From NCBI GenBank assembly GCA_002699125.1, contig PABI01000125.1, positions 62,001-126,000 of the forward strand: a stretch of DNA of 64,000 nt, in the 5' to 3' direction. The position numbers and the translations under genes were made by a program. This stretch comes from Anaerolineaceae bacterium (GTDB lineage: Bacteria; Chloroflexota; Anaerolineae; Promineifilales; Promineifilaceae). A model generated the notes under the pieces. The model was not told the DNA's origin, ran no database searches, and saw nothing but the letters and a program-made list of their open reading frames with translations. Positions 10,101 to 17,185 of this stretch are shown here, in pieces; the first letter of the stretch is position 1, and every line of letters starts with the position of its first letter.

Positions 10101-10514
10101 GAAGATGTGGATAGCGGCGGGTTGACGCCAGACGGCCGTCCCGTCGTCAGCACTCTCGGCGGCTATTTTGCCGGAATTAGCGGCGACAGCAGCGACCTCA
10201 TTGTGTTGGATGAACCAATCTTTGGCGATTCCACCAGCGGCACCTGGGCGCTCTACTTCGATGGTTCAGATGTGGGGCTGACAGACAGCACGGAAAACAT
10301 TGTTGCTAGCTGGATCGACGGAAGCAATGGCGACATTTACCTGAGCACCAGCGGCGCGTTCAGCGTCAGCGGAGCCAGCGGCGACGCCAGCGATATTTTC
10401 GTCTGCACGCCACTTAGCCTGGGCGAGACCACCAGCTGCACCTATTCACTTTTCTGGAGCGGCAGCAGCTTCGGCCTAACCGGCCTGGGCATTGACGCCT
10501 TATCGATTGATTAA
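7146..10514 (+). CDS. Secreted beta-helix protein with Pro/Thr linkers and DNRLRE-like domain (third paralogue)
   Basis: The start is moved to ATG 7146, because the 49 upstream codons of the open frame look non-coding and a signal peptide begins here (MKRPCHVRR then a hydrophobic run ending IFAA). Residues about 40-575 repeat the CSLREA, beta-helix and choice-of-anchor-Q arrangement of its neighbours (CSLRDAI, SPALDA, TDQRG, GAFELE). From there it differs. A Pro/Thr/Ala-rich linker (about 579-643) leads to a DNRLRE/CBM96-like domain (about 648-798, with LLRFNV, ATLRV and NSWVETAVTYNTAP). A second Pro/Thr linker (to about 870) leads to an unrecognised 250-residue C-terminal domain with three repeats of a DVGL/DLGL segment. 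It lacks the Calx-beta repeats and the YLPFV tail, so it is probably anchored or recognised differently. Confidence 0.82.
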   Translation: MKRPCHVRRLSAAHAVILVPLLLFLLIQPPTIFAADWTVNTSSDSSDGSCNDGTCSLRDAILLAEPDDTISLPAGNYTLSPALGALNVSKSLEIVGLGGTAVSTIIDGNNSTRLFDISAGTTTLRNLTLQNGQPASGSGGGLNASGSGSIVLDNAILRNNISPSHGGGIMLAGGSLTIQNGSQISGNSAAQNGGGVYSNNGPVTISDSLVAQNTASSGGGIALNQPNATLLMHNSQILNNSGTAPGPNSFPGGGILIINGSATINSGLISGNTAFRGAGIMLNNGTATINGGTLTDNESNYGGAVYVRQSSALLTVNGGSITANRSVATIFGGGAFYVFQGSVVQNGGEITNNTAVNYGGAMEVRFGSFTMNGGTISGNSAGSWGGAIYNDGGTVTINSGTLAGNVSSSSGGAIASGSASVNNLTNATLSGNSAVAGGGLYNTGSAMLNNVTVYGNSGGGLSQQGGTMNLGNSIVAGNGSDCAGTINSLGYNLVQNSAGCTLTGTLTGNISGDPQLATLANNGGSSQTHAIAFGSPALDAANNATCAATDQRGITRPQDGNGDSSALCDMGAFELETFTGPTPTPTATATQSPTPTATNTVAPTNTPTATSTTPPTETPTVGPSPTATNTAVPTATATNSPTPEPSSSYTFIAEADTTLLSNRPTSNFGFSSQLSTDASPEMWSLLRFNVADLPGSVTSATLRVFTSSDSTTGINAAAVADNSWVETAVTYNTAPTIGNMLNSSGSISAGSWVEIDVTSHISGSGLVSLALTSTDNNRISLNSRETANPPELVVNVALGPTPTPTNTVPPTAIATATNTPTATATATASPTPVPTNTPTVGPSPTPTNTVAPTNTPIPTATATASPTAVPGSLTTLYLSLSSDASVGGINAADEDVLAYDLNSGTWSLVIDGSDLGLGINDIDALHRLSDGSFLISLERAQSIANLGTVDDSELMLFIPTSVGTTTAGTLLRFMDGTDVGLNSGGEDVDSGGLTPDGRPVVSTLGGYFAGISGDSSDLIVLDEPIFGDSTSGTWALYFDGSDVGLTDSTENIVASWIDGSNGDIYLSTSGAFSVSGASGDASDIFVCTPLSLGETTSCTYSLFWSGSSFGLTGLGIDALSID

Positions 10515-10526
10515 CTTTCTTGGACT

Positions 10527-10619
10527 GACCTGACAGGTTTGCGCACAAACCTCATAGCAGAATAACTTTGTGCAACAAAGCAGTACGCCCACCTCGCTGC
10601 GTCGTAAACCTGTCAGGTC
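10527..10619. repeat. Inverted repeat element between convergent genes
   Basis: Perfect 14-bp arms, GACCTGACAGGTTT at 10527-10540 and its complement at 10606-10619, enclose 65 bases with no open frame. The element fills the gap between the third beta-helix gene and the convergent lipoprotein gene. It could serve as a two-way transcription stop or be a REP-like mobile repeat. Confidence 0.75.
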
Positions 10620-10633
10620 TTGTACAACAAAAA

Positions 10634-11383
10634 TTAGTCTTTTTCCCGGTAAGAATCTAGCACATCGTACAGATCTGCCCCGGTGAGGCTTTGGATGACG
10701 TGGCCTTCGTTGGGCACAATGGTGAGGCTTACCTGCCCACCCAACCGCTGAAGCTCGGCTTCGGTGGCGGCCATGCGCTCCACCCAGCTGGTGTCGTTTT
10801 CGCCGACGTACAGGGTGATGGGGATGTGGGTGAGTGTGTCCAGTTTGTCGTAATCGGATGATTGGGGGAAGCCGGGAACGGCCGTAAGCGAAGCAAATCT
10901 CTCCGGCATCATGGTCGCTATCCGAAATGCGCTAATGCCGCCGTTGCTCACTCCCGCCACGTGCAGCTTGCCCCCTTCCGGCGGATAAATTGCCGCAATA
11001 CGCTGTACAAACTCCGGCAAATACTGCTCGGATCCCTGGAAGAAAAGCGTGCCACCCGGCGCAATCGGGCTGACAACCACCCAGCCGCGCGCCTGGCCCT
11101 CGGCACCCCAATACCCCATGCCGGCCGCCACCATCGCTTTTGTTTGCGGTCCCGGCGGAAACGCCAACAGCACCGGATGTGTTCCACCTGCCACATAATT
11201 ATCCGGCAGCACCACGCCATATTCCAGCGGCGTGCCGTCCGCCATCGTCATCTGATAATAGGTAATCATCCCTTCCTCACTCACAAATTCCGGCGCAGGA
11301 TACGGCGTCGGTGTTGGCTCCACCGCACCACAGGCTGTTAAAAATAAGATGCTGAGAACAATTAGAACAGTTTTGCCGTTCAC
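10634..11383 (-). CDS. Lipoprotein of the alpha/beta-hydrolase (esterase/depolymerase) family
   Basis: The open frame extends upstream to 11545, but that part reads through a dispersed repeat. The GTG at 11383 is preceded by a purine-rich AGGGGTAGG and opens directly into a lipoprotein signal (VLSILFLTAC, Cys18). The mature part starts with a short Pro/Thr spacer. The fold is that of LpqC/PHB-depolymerase-type esterases: nucleophile elbow GVSNGG (Ser146), acid GENDTSW (Asp197) and base NEGH (His228), all in the right order. It would be a membrane-tethered extracytoplasmic hydrolase acting on an ester or a short polyester. The substrate is unknown. No operon partner is evident. Confidence 0.75.
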   Translation of the reverse strand: MNGKTVLIVLSILFLTACGAVEPTPTPYPAPEFVSEEGMITYYQMTMADGTPLEYGVVLPDNYVAGGTHPVLLAFPPGPQTKAMVAAGMGYWGAEGQARGWVVVSPIAPGGTLFFQGSEQYLPEFVQRIAAIYPPEGGKLHVAGVSNGGISAFRIATMMPERFASLTAVPGFPQSSDYDKLDTLTHIPITLYVGENDTSWVERMAATEAELQRLGGQVSLTIVPNEGHVIQSLTGADLYDVLDSYREKD

Positions 11384-11398
11384 GAATAACCTACCCCT

Positions 11399-11492
11399 GT
11401 CATTTCGAGCCGCTTTTTGGCGAGAAATCTTTGAACACTTTGCCAGGTCACGAATCGGCCAAGTTTGGAGGGATTCTTCGCTGCTAATGACA
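11399..11492. repeat. Dispersed inverted repeat with TGTCATT ends
   Basis: TGTCATTTCGAGC at 11399 and AATGACA ending at 11492 form the two ends of a 94-bp element upstream of the lipoprotein gene. Its layout (TGTCAT end, CGAGC or CTGAGC, GAAGAATC or GAAGGATC inside, ATGACA end) matches a second element at 16448-16568, so the two belong to one repeat family. Confidence 0.65.
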
Positions 11493-11551
11493 AATAAAAG
11501 GCGGAACTGTTGAATTATTTTAGCGTTCTGGATTTTACACGGCACGGTTTT

Positions 11552-12325
11552 CTACCCGTTCACGAGCTGACCGTATTCTTCGGCCACATCCAGGCGCAAA
11601 TCATCAGCGCCAACACCGTCGAAAGGATTTTCCAGATCGTCTTGAATATTGTCCAGGCTCACCAGAACCAGACTGTACAGCACGGCCACAACGTAACCGG
11701 CAATGGGATGAGCGGGGTAGGCGATGCTGGCAAAGTATGGGCCAAACAGCAGAGGGAACAGGTTCAAAAAGAGGCGGCTGTAGGCGCGCAAAGCCAACGG
11801 CGTGCGGTAGCTGGCAATGTTGTTCATCCGCTCAAAATCAATGATGATCTGGCGCAGGTATTGGTTGGCGCGGGAGATTTCGTTGGCCGGAACACCGGCG
11901 GCGCGGAGCGTCTCGTGGGAGCGAGAAAATTCGGAGAAGAGCGCGTAGACTTGCCGCTTGGAATCGGTTTGATCGTGACCGTTGCTGGCGAAGTGGTGGG
12001 CAACGGCCGTTAACAACCGCTGCAACAACTCCCCTGCCCGCTCCACATGGCCCGTCTCATCCTCAGGCCATTCACGATGGGCAAACAGCAGCGCCACGCC
12101 GTGCCCCTTCAGGCTGGCAAACGCCCGCAGCGCATCCTCGCGCCGCTTGTAGGCACTGTTGATGGAAAAAACCAGCGGAAACACCACGGCAATCCCAATC
12201 AACGTCGTGGGCAAATCAACCAAAAAGCCAAGCTGGCGGCATAAAAAAACTACCACCAGTGCCAGCACGGTCACAAGCCCGGTATGGTAATCCACTATTT
12301 TGCTAAATTGTTTGATGGTTTGCAT
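11552..12325 (-). CDS. Bestrophin-like membrane channel protein
   Basis: The ATG at 12325 (MQTIKQFSKIVDYHTG) is chosen over a TTG 26 codons upstream, because homologous proteins start close to the first membrane segment. The 257-residue product has two N-terminal membrane segments (about 15-60, including LPTTLIGIAVVFPLVF). It then has NSAYKRREDAL and an amphipathic helical middle. A second hydrophobic pair lies near 180-225. The C-terminal signature DNIQDDLENPFDGVGADDL is typical of bestrophin/RFP-TM chloride-channel-like proteins. Family members form pentameric anion channels; some bacterial ones conduct sodium. Ion selectivity cannot be read here. The gene stands alone on the minus strand. 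Confidence 0.75.
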   Translation of the reverse strand: MQTIKQFSKIVDYHTGLVTVLALVVVFLCRQLGFLVDLPTTLIGIAVVFPLVFSINSAYKRREDALRAFASLKGHGVALLFAHREWPEDETGHVERAGELLQRLLTAVAHHFASNGHDQTDSKRQVYALFSEFSRSHETLRAAGVPANEISRANQYLRQIIIDFERMNNIASYRTPLALRAYSRLFLNLFPLLFGPYFASIAYPAHPIAGYVVAVLYSLVLVSLDNIQDDLENPFDGVGADDLRLDVAEEYGQLVNG

Positions 12326-12457
12326 GGTATGAAGTTGTGCTTGGGTAATTGAGTCGGTAATAGTTTGCCAGCCAATCGTAATAAGTTTGGCCGCATTTGG
12401 CAACCTTAAAACAGAAACGAAGTAGCCGGATTTTTTGTTGATAACCTATAATGCCAA

Positions 12458-12507
12458 ACGAGGCCTGAGCCTGTCGAAGGCCGGCCTTCGACAGGCTCAG
12501 GCCTCGT
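12458..12507. repeat. Perfect 50-bp palindrome (REP-like)
   Basis: Two 25-bp arms meet without a loop at a GGCCGGCC centre. Each arm contains the word CCTGAGCCTGTCGAAGG or its complement. It lies between the bestrophin-like gene and the pyrophosphatase gene. The word is a common intergenic repeat in many bacterial genomes, but the perfect back-to-back arrangement here would form a cruciform or a long hairpin. Confidence 0.9.
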
Positions 12508-12548
12508 CTTGTATCAACAATTCTTCCAGGCACACACAGAAACGAAAG

Positions 12549-12603
12549 GGACACAGGTGAACACAGACAAAAAATCTGTGTTCATCTGCGTTTATCCGTG
12601 TCC
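12549..12603. repeat. Inverted repeat downstream of the pyrophosphatase gene
   Basis: GGACACAGGTGAACACAGA at the left pairs imperfectly with a right arm running from TCTGTGTTCA to CGTGTCC. The seven bases between the inner arms are A-rich. It begins about 50 bp beyond the pyrophosphatase stop codon, on its downstream side, where it could act as the transcript end. Confidence 0.7.
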
Positions 12604-12651
12604 TATTTTCCAAACGTGATCGGTGTCTTCTCACGCATCACGCCAATTAAT

Positions 12652-14988
12652 TTAATCCCCAGTGGCGGCAGGAACGGCCGTTCCCCCAGTCACCAGCTCT
12701 TTCTTAGACCGGACAATGGCCCAGCCCAGAATAGCAAGAATGAGGATGATGATAACGGCCGTTACCAACGTCATCTGATCATACTGCACAATAATCGGTG
12801 CCAGGATGAGGCTGACGATGTTGACCACCTTGATCATCGGGTTCAGCGCCGGGCCAGCCGTGTCCTTCAACGGATCGCCCACCGTGTCACCGACCACACT
12901 GGCTGTGTGCCGTTCTGAACCTTTGCCCAAGTTCCTCACCGGATCGCTCACCTCGTCTTCGATCTTCTTCTTGGCATTGTCCCAGGCCCCACCTGCGTTG
13001 GACATGAACACCGCCAGCAGCTGCCCAGACACAATGATACCTGCCTGGAAGCCGCCCAAAGCCTCCACCCGCAGCAGCAAGCCTACGGCAATGGGCGTCA
13101 AAATGGCTATCAAGGCCAGATTGATTAAATCGCGCTGGGCCGCCACCGTGGAAATGGTGACAGCTTGCCGGTAGTCCGGCTTCACCGTGCCTTCCAGGAT
13201 GCCGGGAATCTTGAATTGGCGGCGCACTTCGGCCACCATCTGGCCCGCCGCGCGGCTCACGGATTTAATGGCCAGCGAGGAGAACAGCCAGGGCAGCGCC
13301 CCGCCCAACAGCAGGCCAATAAAGACCAGCGGCTCCGATACGCGAATGCCCGAGGCCAACGCCTCCGGATCAATCCGGTTCACATCGGTAATGAAGGAGC
13401 CAAAGAGAGAAACGGCCGCAATCACCGCCGAGCCAATGGCAATCCCCTTCGTAATCGCTTTGGTCGTGTTCCCCACCGAGTCCAGGTCGGCCATGATTTG
13501 CCGGGCTTCTTCATCCAAGCCGGCCATCTCGCCAATGCCGTTGGCGTTGTCGGCAATGGGGCCAAAGGAATCCATGGCCACGTTGTTGCCCGTCAGCGTC
13601 AACATGCCGATACCGGTCATGGCCACGCCGTACAGCACAAAGGTCACTTGAATCGCCCCGGCGGTCAGCGCCGATCCCGAAGCCGTCAATTCACTGATGG
13701 GCAGACCGCTGTAAATGAGAACGGCCGCACCAATCGTAAGCGCAATCACCACCGCCGACCAGACGCTGGACTCATACCCTACGCCCAGCCCAGAAAGAAT
13801 CGTCGTAGCTGGCCCACTTTCGGTGCTCTCCTTAATCTCTTCAACCGGCCGGGAATGGCTGCCGGTAAAGTAATCGGTAAGGCGATCAATTAAGATAGCT
13901 AAGGCCACCCCCGCAGTCGTAGACAAAAACGGCCGCCACCAACCGCCAGGCACGCCTTTCATGTAAAAGAAGGCCACCAGCCCAAACAGCACCACAGAAA
14001 TGGCCGCCGAGGTCAGGAAACCACGAAAGATCGCCGCCATCGCATCCCCTCGTCCCGTCGATTGACCCTTTACCAGATACGTGCCAATGATCGAGGCCAC
14101 AACGCCAATACCGCGTACCAGCAGCGGGTACAAAATCCACTCGATGTGCCCGGTGATGGCGCTCAGGGCAATACCTAAAATCAAGCCAGAAACAATCGTC
14201 ACTTCGTATGATTCAAAGATGTCTGCCGCCATGCCGGCGCAGTCACCCACGTTGTCACCCACCAGATCGGCGATAACGGCCGCATTACGCGGATCGTCCT
14301 CGGCCATACCTTGTTCAATTTTACCCACCAGATCCGCGCCAACATCGGCTGCCTTGGTGAAAATGCCGCCACCCACGCGCATAAATAAAGCCAACAAGGT
14401 GCCGCCAAAGCCAAAGCCCAGCAGCGCATCCGGTGCCGCCTTGCCAAAATAAACAAACAAAATCGTACCGCCAAACAGCCCAAGTCCGTCCGTTAACATC
14501 CCGGTGATGGTGCCGGTCCGATACGCTATTTTCAGCGCATCGCTAAAGCTGTGCCGGGCAGCAGACGCCACCCGCACATTGCCTTGCACCGCCATGCGCA
14601 TCCCAATTTGACCCACAGAAAGGGAAAATGTCGCTCCCAAAACAAAGCCAATGGCCCGACCAAAGCCTACGATCAGGCGGATCGTGCCTTCGTCCCGTCC
14701 GGCAAATCGTTCCATTGCCTCCGGCGTGGGATCAACAATATACACACTCAAAAAAAGCAAAACTGTGAGGATTACAATAAAGGGGAGAATGGTGCGCAGC
14801 TGGCGCGATAGATACGCATCGGCCCCTTGCCGGATGGCATCCCAGACTTCCTGCATCTTTTCTGTGCCTTTGTCTTCCCGCATAATCTGCCCGCGTAAGA
14901 ATACGGCGTAACCCAAACCCAGAATCGCAATCGCCAACACCATGTAGACAGCAATCGTCTCAAACGTTGTCAAACCCATCGTACTCAT
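12652..14988 (-). CDS. hppA: K+-insensitive pyrophosphate-energised proton pump
   Basis: The 778-residue integral membrane pyrophosphatase has about 16 membrane segments. It hydrolyses pyrophosphate and pumps H+ across the membrane. Signature blocks are all present: DVGADLVGKIE, the DDPRNAAVIADLVGDNVGD substrate/Mg site, EGTVKPDYRQAV, GGAWDNAKK and GDTVGDPLKDTAGP near the C terminus. The ion-dependence motif reads GNTTKAITKG with Lys510 and Thr513. Lys at this site replaces the K+ required by the other subfamily, so the enzyme should be K+-independent. The start is supported by AGGAGG about eight bases upstream. It is divergent from the aminotransferase gene across 300 bp that contain an inverted repeat at 15190-15219. 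Confidence 0.95.
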   Translation of the reverse strand: MSTMGLTTFETIAVYMVLAIAILGLGYAVFLRGQIMREDKGTEKMQEVWDAIRQGADAYLSRQLRTILPFIVILTVLLFLSVYIVDPTPEAMERFAGRDEGTIRLIVGFGRAIGFVLGATFSLSVGQIGMRMAVQGNVRVASAARHSFSDALKIAYRTGTITGMLTDGLGLFGGTILFVYFGKAAPDALLGFGFGGTLLALFMRVGGGIFTKAADVGADLVGKIEQGMAEDDPRNAAVIADLVGDNVGDCAGMAADIFESYEVTIVSGLILGIALSAITGHIEWILYPLLVRGIGVVASIIGTYLVKGQSTGRGDAMAAIFRGFLTSAAISVVLFGLVAFFYMKGVPGGWWRPFLSTTAGVALAILIDRLTDYFTGSHSRPVEEIKESTESGPATTILSGLGVGYESSVWSAVVIALTIGAAVLIYSGLPISELTASGSALTAGAIQVTFVLYGVAMTGIGMLTLTGNNVAMDSFGPIADNANGIGEMAGLDEEARQIMADLDSVGNTTKAITKGIAIGSAVIAAVSLFGSFITDVNRIDPEALASGIRVSEPLVFIGLLLGGALPWLFSSLAIKSVSRAAGQMVAEVRRQFKIPGILEGTVKPDYRQAVTISTVAAQRDLINLALIAILTPIAVGLLLRVEALGGFQAGIIVSGQLLAVFMSNAGGAWDNAKKKIEDEVSDPVRNLGKGSERHTASVVGDTVGDPLKDTAGPALNPMIKVVNIVSLILAPIIVQYDQMTLVTAVIIILILAILGWAIVRSKKELVTGGTAVPAATGD

Positions 14989-15189
14989 GAAATGAAACCT
15001 CCTCTACACACAAAGTGCATCAGGTCTAACTCATTAATCGGTTAGCACAGAAAACAAACGCTTCAATTTGTAAAGTCAATCGCTGGGGGGCTCTTGGCAA
15101 CTCCGGGGCTCAGTAAAGTTACCAACCAGTGGTCGTGCAGAAAATCATCAAGGGTCCATTATGACACACCAAAATCAGCCCAATGAGTA

Positions 15190-15219
15190 ACACATGTCAC
15201 GTCACTTCATGACATGTGT
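15190..15219. promoter_or_regulatory. Operator-like dyad between hppA and the aminotransferase gene
   Basis: ACACATGTCA and TGACATGTGT are perfect 10-bp arms around a 10-base spacer. The dyad lies 35 bp upstream of the -35 box of the rightward promoter and 200 bp upstream of hppA. The rest of the 300-bp divergent gap holds no other element I can name. A dimeric regulator site is the simplest reading. Confidence 0.5.
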
Positions 15220-15253
15220 CATTTGCTCCAATTTGGCAAATGCATTCCGTTCG

Positions 15254-15288
15254 TTGACGCTTATTTTGCCTGACCGTATACTCTGGCC
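15254..15288 (+). promoter_or_regulatory. Sigma-70 type promoter for a leaderless transcript
   Basis: A -35 box TTGACG (15254-15259), a 17-bp spacer and a -10 box TATACT (15277-15282) precede the ATG at 15289 by only six bases. Transcription would start at or within a base of the A of the ATG. No ribosome-binding site is present. Confidence 0.75.
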
Positions 15289-16458
15289 ATGCAAACATCC
15301 CAACGCCTGAATTTATTTCGTGAATCTGTTATTCGTGACATGACCCGGCTGGCGCTGAAGCACAACGCCATCAACCTGAGCCAGGGCTTTCCCGATTTTG
15401 ACACGCCGGCACCGGTGAAAGAAGCGGCCGTTCAAGCCATCGAAAACGGTTTGAACCAGTACGCCATCACCTGGGGCTACCCGCCGCTGCGCGAAAAATT
15501 GGCTGAACTGTACACCAAGCGCCTCGGCTGGGACGTGCATCCAGACAAACACGTCACCGTCACCTGCGGCGTCAGCGAAGGCATCATCACCGCCGTCCAA
15601 TCCATTTTGAATCCTGGCGACGAGATCATCATCCTGGAACCGGCCCACGACAATTTTCGGCCGTCGGCGTTTATTGCCAATGCGGTGCCCGTTTCTGTGC
15701 CGCTGGAGGCACCGGATTACCGGCTGGATGCGGCCAAACTGTGCGCGGCCGTTTCCCCCAAAACCAAAGCGATGCTGCTCAACACACCGCACAACCCCAC
15801 CGGCCGCGTCTTCGATGATGAGGAGATTGCCGGCGTCATTGAGGTGGTGCTGGAAAATGACCTGGTGCTGATTACCGATGAAATTTACGACCGCATTTTG
15901 TATGACGGCCGTATCCACCAATCCCCCGGCAGTTTGGAACCGCTCAAAGAGCGCACGATCACCATCAGCGGGCTGGGCAAGACGTTTGCTATGACCGGCT
16001 GGCGGCTGGGCTACGTCATTGCCCCGGAGCGCTTTGCCCAGGGCATTCGCACCCTGCACGACTTCACCACCATTTGCGCCGCCACGCCATTGCAAGCAGC
16101 CGCCGTCGCCGCGCTGAACATGCCGCAGAGCTTCTACGAAGAAAGTACCCGCGCCTACCACCAGCGCCGCTCCCTGATGATGGAGATTTTGACCGATGTC
16201 GGCTTCCAGGCCAGTACACCCCAAGGCGCTTACTACATCATGGCCGACTATAGCCGGCTACCCATCCCCCAGGCCAGCCTGACGCCCACAGAGTTTGCCA
16301 CCTTCATGGCGTCGGACGTGGGTGTGGCCGTGGTGCCGGGGGATAGTTTTTACTCACTGGAGGGATACGGCCGTTCCTCCATCCGCTTTGCCTACCCCAA
16401 AAAGCTCACCACCCTGGAACAGGCCGGCGAACGCCTCCTGAAGCATTTGTCATCCTGA
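15289..16458 (+). CDS. Class I/II PLP-dependent aminotransferase
   Basis: The 389-residue fold-type I aminotransferase transfers an amino group between an amino acid and a 2-oxo acid in the cytoplasm. Visible landmarks are the N-terminal NLSQGFPDFDTP, GYPPLREKLAEL, the cofactor-binding NTPHNPTGRVF, ITDEIYDRILYDG and the Schiff-base lysine Lys231 in SGLGKTFAMTGWRLGY. The C terminus has SSIRFAYPKK with the carboxylate-binding Arg. The NLSQGFP opening resembles kynurenine/methionine-type and cysteine-S-conjugate aminotransferases, but the substrate cannot be fixed. The final residues (HLSS) are encoded by the left end of a dispersed repeat. The promoter suggests a leaderless mRNA. Confidence 0.88.
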   Translation: MQTSQRLNLFRESVIRDMTRLALKHNAINLSQGFPDFDTPAPVKEAAVQAIENGLNQYAITWGYPPLREKLAELYTKRLGWDVHPDKHVTVTCGVSEGIITAVQSILNPGDEIIILEPAHDNFRPSAFIANAVPVSVPLEAPDYRLDAAKLCAAVSPKTKAMLLNTPHNPTGRVFDDEEIAGVIEVVLENDLVLITDEIYDRILYDGRIHQSPGSLEPLKERTITISGLGKTFAMTGWRLGYVIAPERFAQGIRTLHDFTTICAATPLQAAAVAALNMPQSFYEESTRAYHQRRSLMMEILTDVGFQASTPQGAYYIMADYSRLPIPQASLTPTEFATFMASDVGVAVVPGDSFYSLEGYGRSSIRFAYPKKLTTLEQAGERLLKHLSS

Positions 16459-16568
16459 GCGCAGTGAAGGATCCCTATGAACTTTTCCAGAGAGGGTTCT
16501 TGTCTCGCGGGCCAGGTAACTGGGTTTTGCCACGCCACAGGGATGCTTCGGAGGACCTCAGCATGACA
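16448..16568. repeat. Dispersed inverted repeat overlapping the aminotransferase stop
   Basis: The element begins TGTCATCCTGAGC and ends CTCAGCATGACA, with GAAGGATCC near the left end. It resembles the element at 11399-11492. Its left end supplies the last codons and the TGA stop of the upstream gene. Confidence 0.7.
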
Positions 16569-16635
16569 ATTGTAAGTTGCTAGAAACGCAAAAGGTGCCA
16601 AAAGGCAAAGTTCAGATTAAGGGTCAGTTTGTTTC

Positions 16636-17178
16636 ATGAACCACGCCGATCATGTTGCTTTAATTCGAGATGGCATTCCCCATCCAGGCGGCACCTGGGC
16701 CGATTTTGGCTCGGGCACAGGTGCGTTTACCCTGGCCCTGGCAGAATGCATTGGTCCAACGGGACAAATTTATTCGATTGACAAAAAGATGGGTGCTCTA
16801 CAACAGCAAGAACGGGCGATGAACGGCCGTTTCCCCCAAAACCACGTCACCACCATCACCGCCGACTACACTCGCCCGCTCGATTTGCCACCGCTTGACG
16901 GCATTATCATAGCCAACGCGCTACACTTCCAGCGGCGCAAAGATGGCATTGTGCAGCGGCTTCATGGCTACCTGCGCCCCGGCGGCCGGCTCATCCTGGT
17001 CGAATACAACGTCGATCGCGGCAACATGTGGGTGCCTCATCCCCTTTCTTTCCAAACCTGGCAAACAATTGCTGCCCAAAACGGCTTCGTCGAGACACAA
17101 CTCCTGGCCAGCCGACCCAGCCGTTTTCTGCACGAAATTTATGCGGCCGTGAGCATCAAACCCGAATCCAGTAATTAG
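16636..17178 (+). CDS. Class I SAM-dependent methyltransferase
   Basis: The 180-residue Rossmann methyltransferase has motif I WADFGSGTGAF (residues 21-31), which binds S-adenosylmethionine. An acidic residue at the end of the second strand (IYSIDKK) is followed by the post-motif loop TITADYTRPLDLPPLDGIIIANALHF. LRPGGRLILVEYN is the fifth-strand signature. This is the small UbiE/Methyltransf_11-like form without extra domains. The acceptor cannot be deduced. There is no clear ribosome-binding site before the ATG. It lies just after the dispersed repeat and is convergent with the EamA transporter gene (7 bp between stops). Confidence 0.8.
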   Translation: MNHADHVALIRDGIPHPGGTWADFGSGTGAFTLALAECIGPTGQIYSIDKKMGALQQQERAMNGRFPQNHVTTITADYTRPLDLPPLDGIIIANALHFQRRKDGIVQRLHGYLRPGGRLILVEYNVDRGNMWVPHPLSFQTWQTIAAQNGFVETQLLASRPSRFLHEIYAAVSIKPESSN

Positions 17179-17185
17179 CCAGAGA

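Noticed and set aside
13165..13893. A 242-codon plus-strand frame within hppA
   Set aside because: It is antisense to highly conserved pyrophosphatase motifs and has an Arg/Gly/His-rich composition typical of shadow frames.
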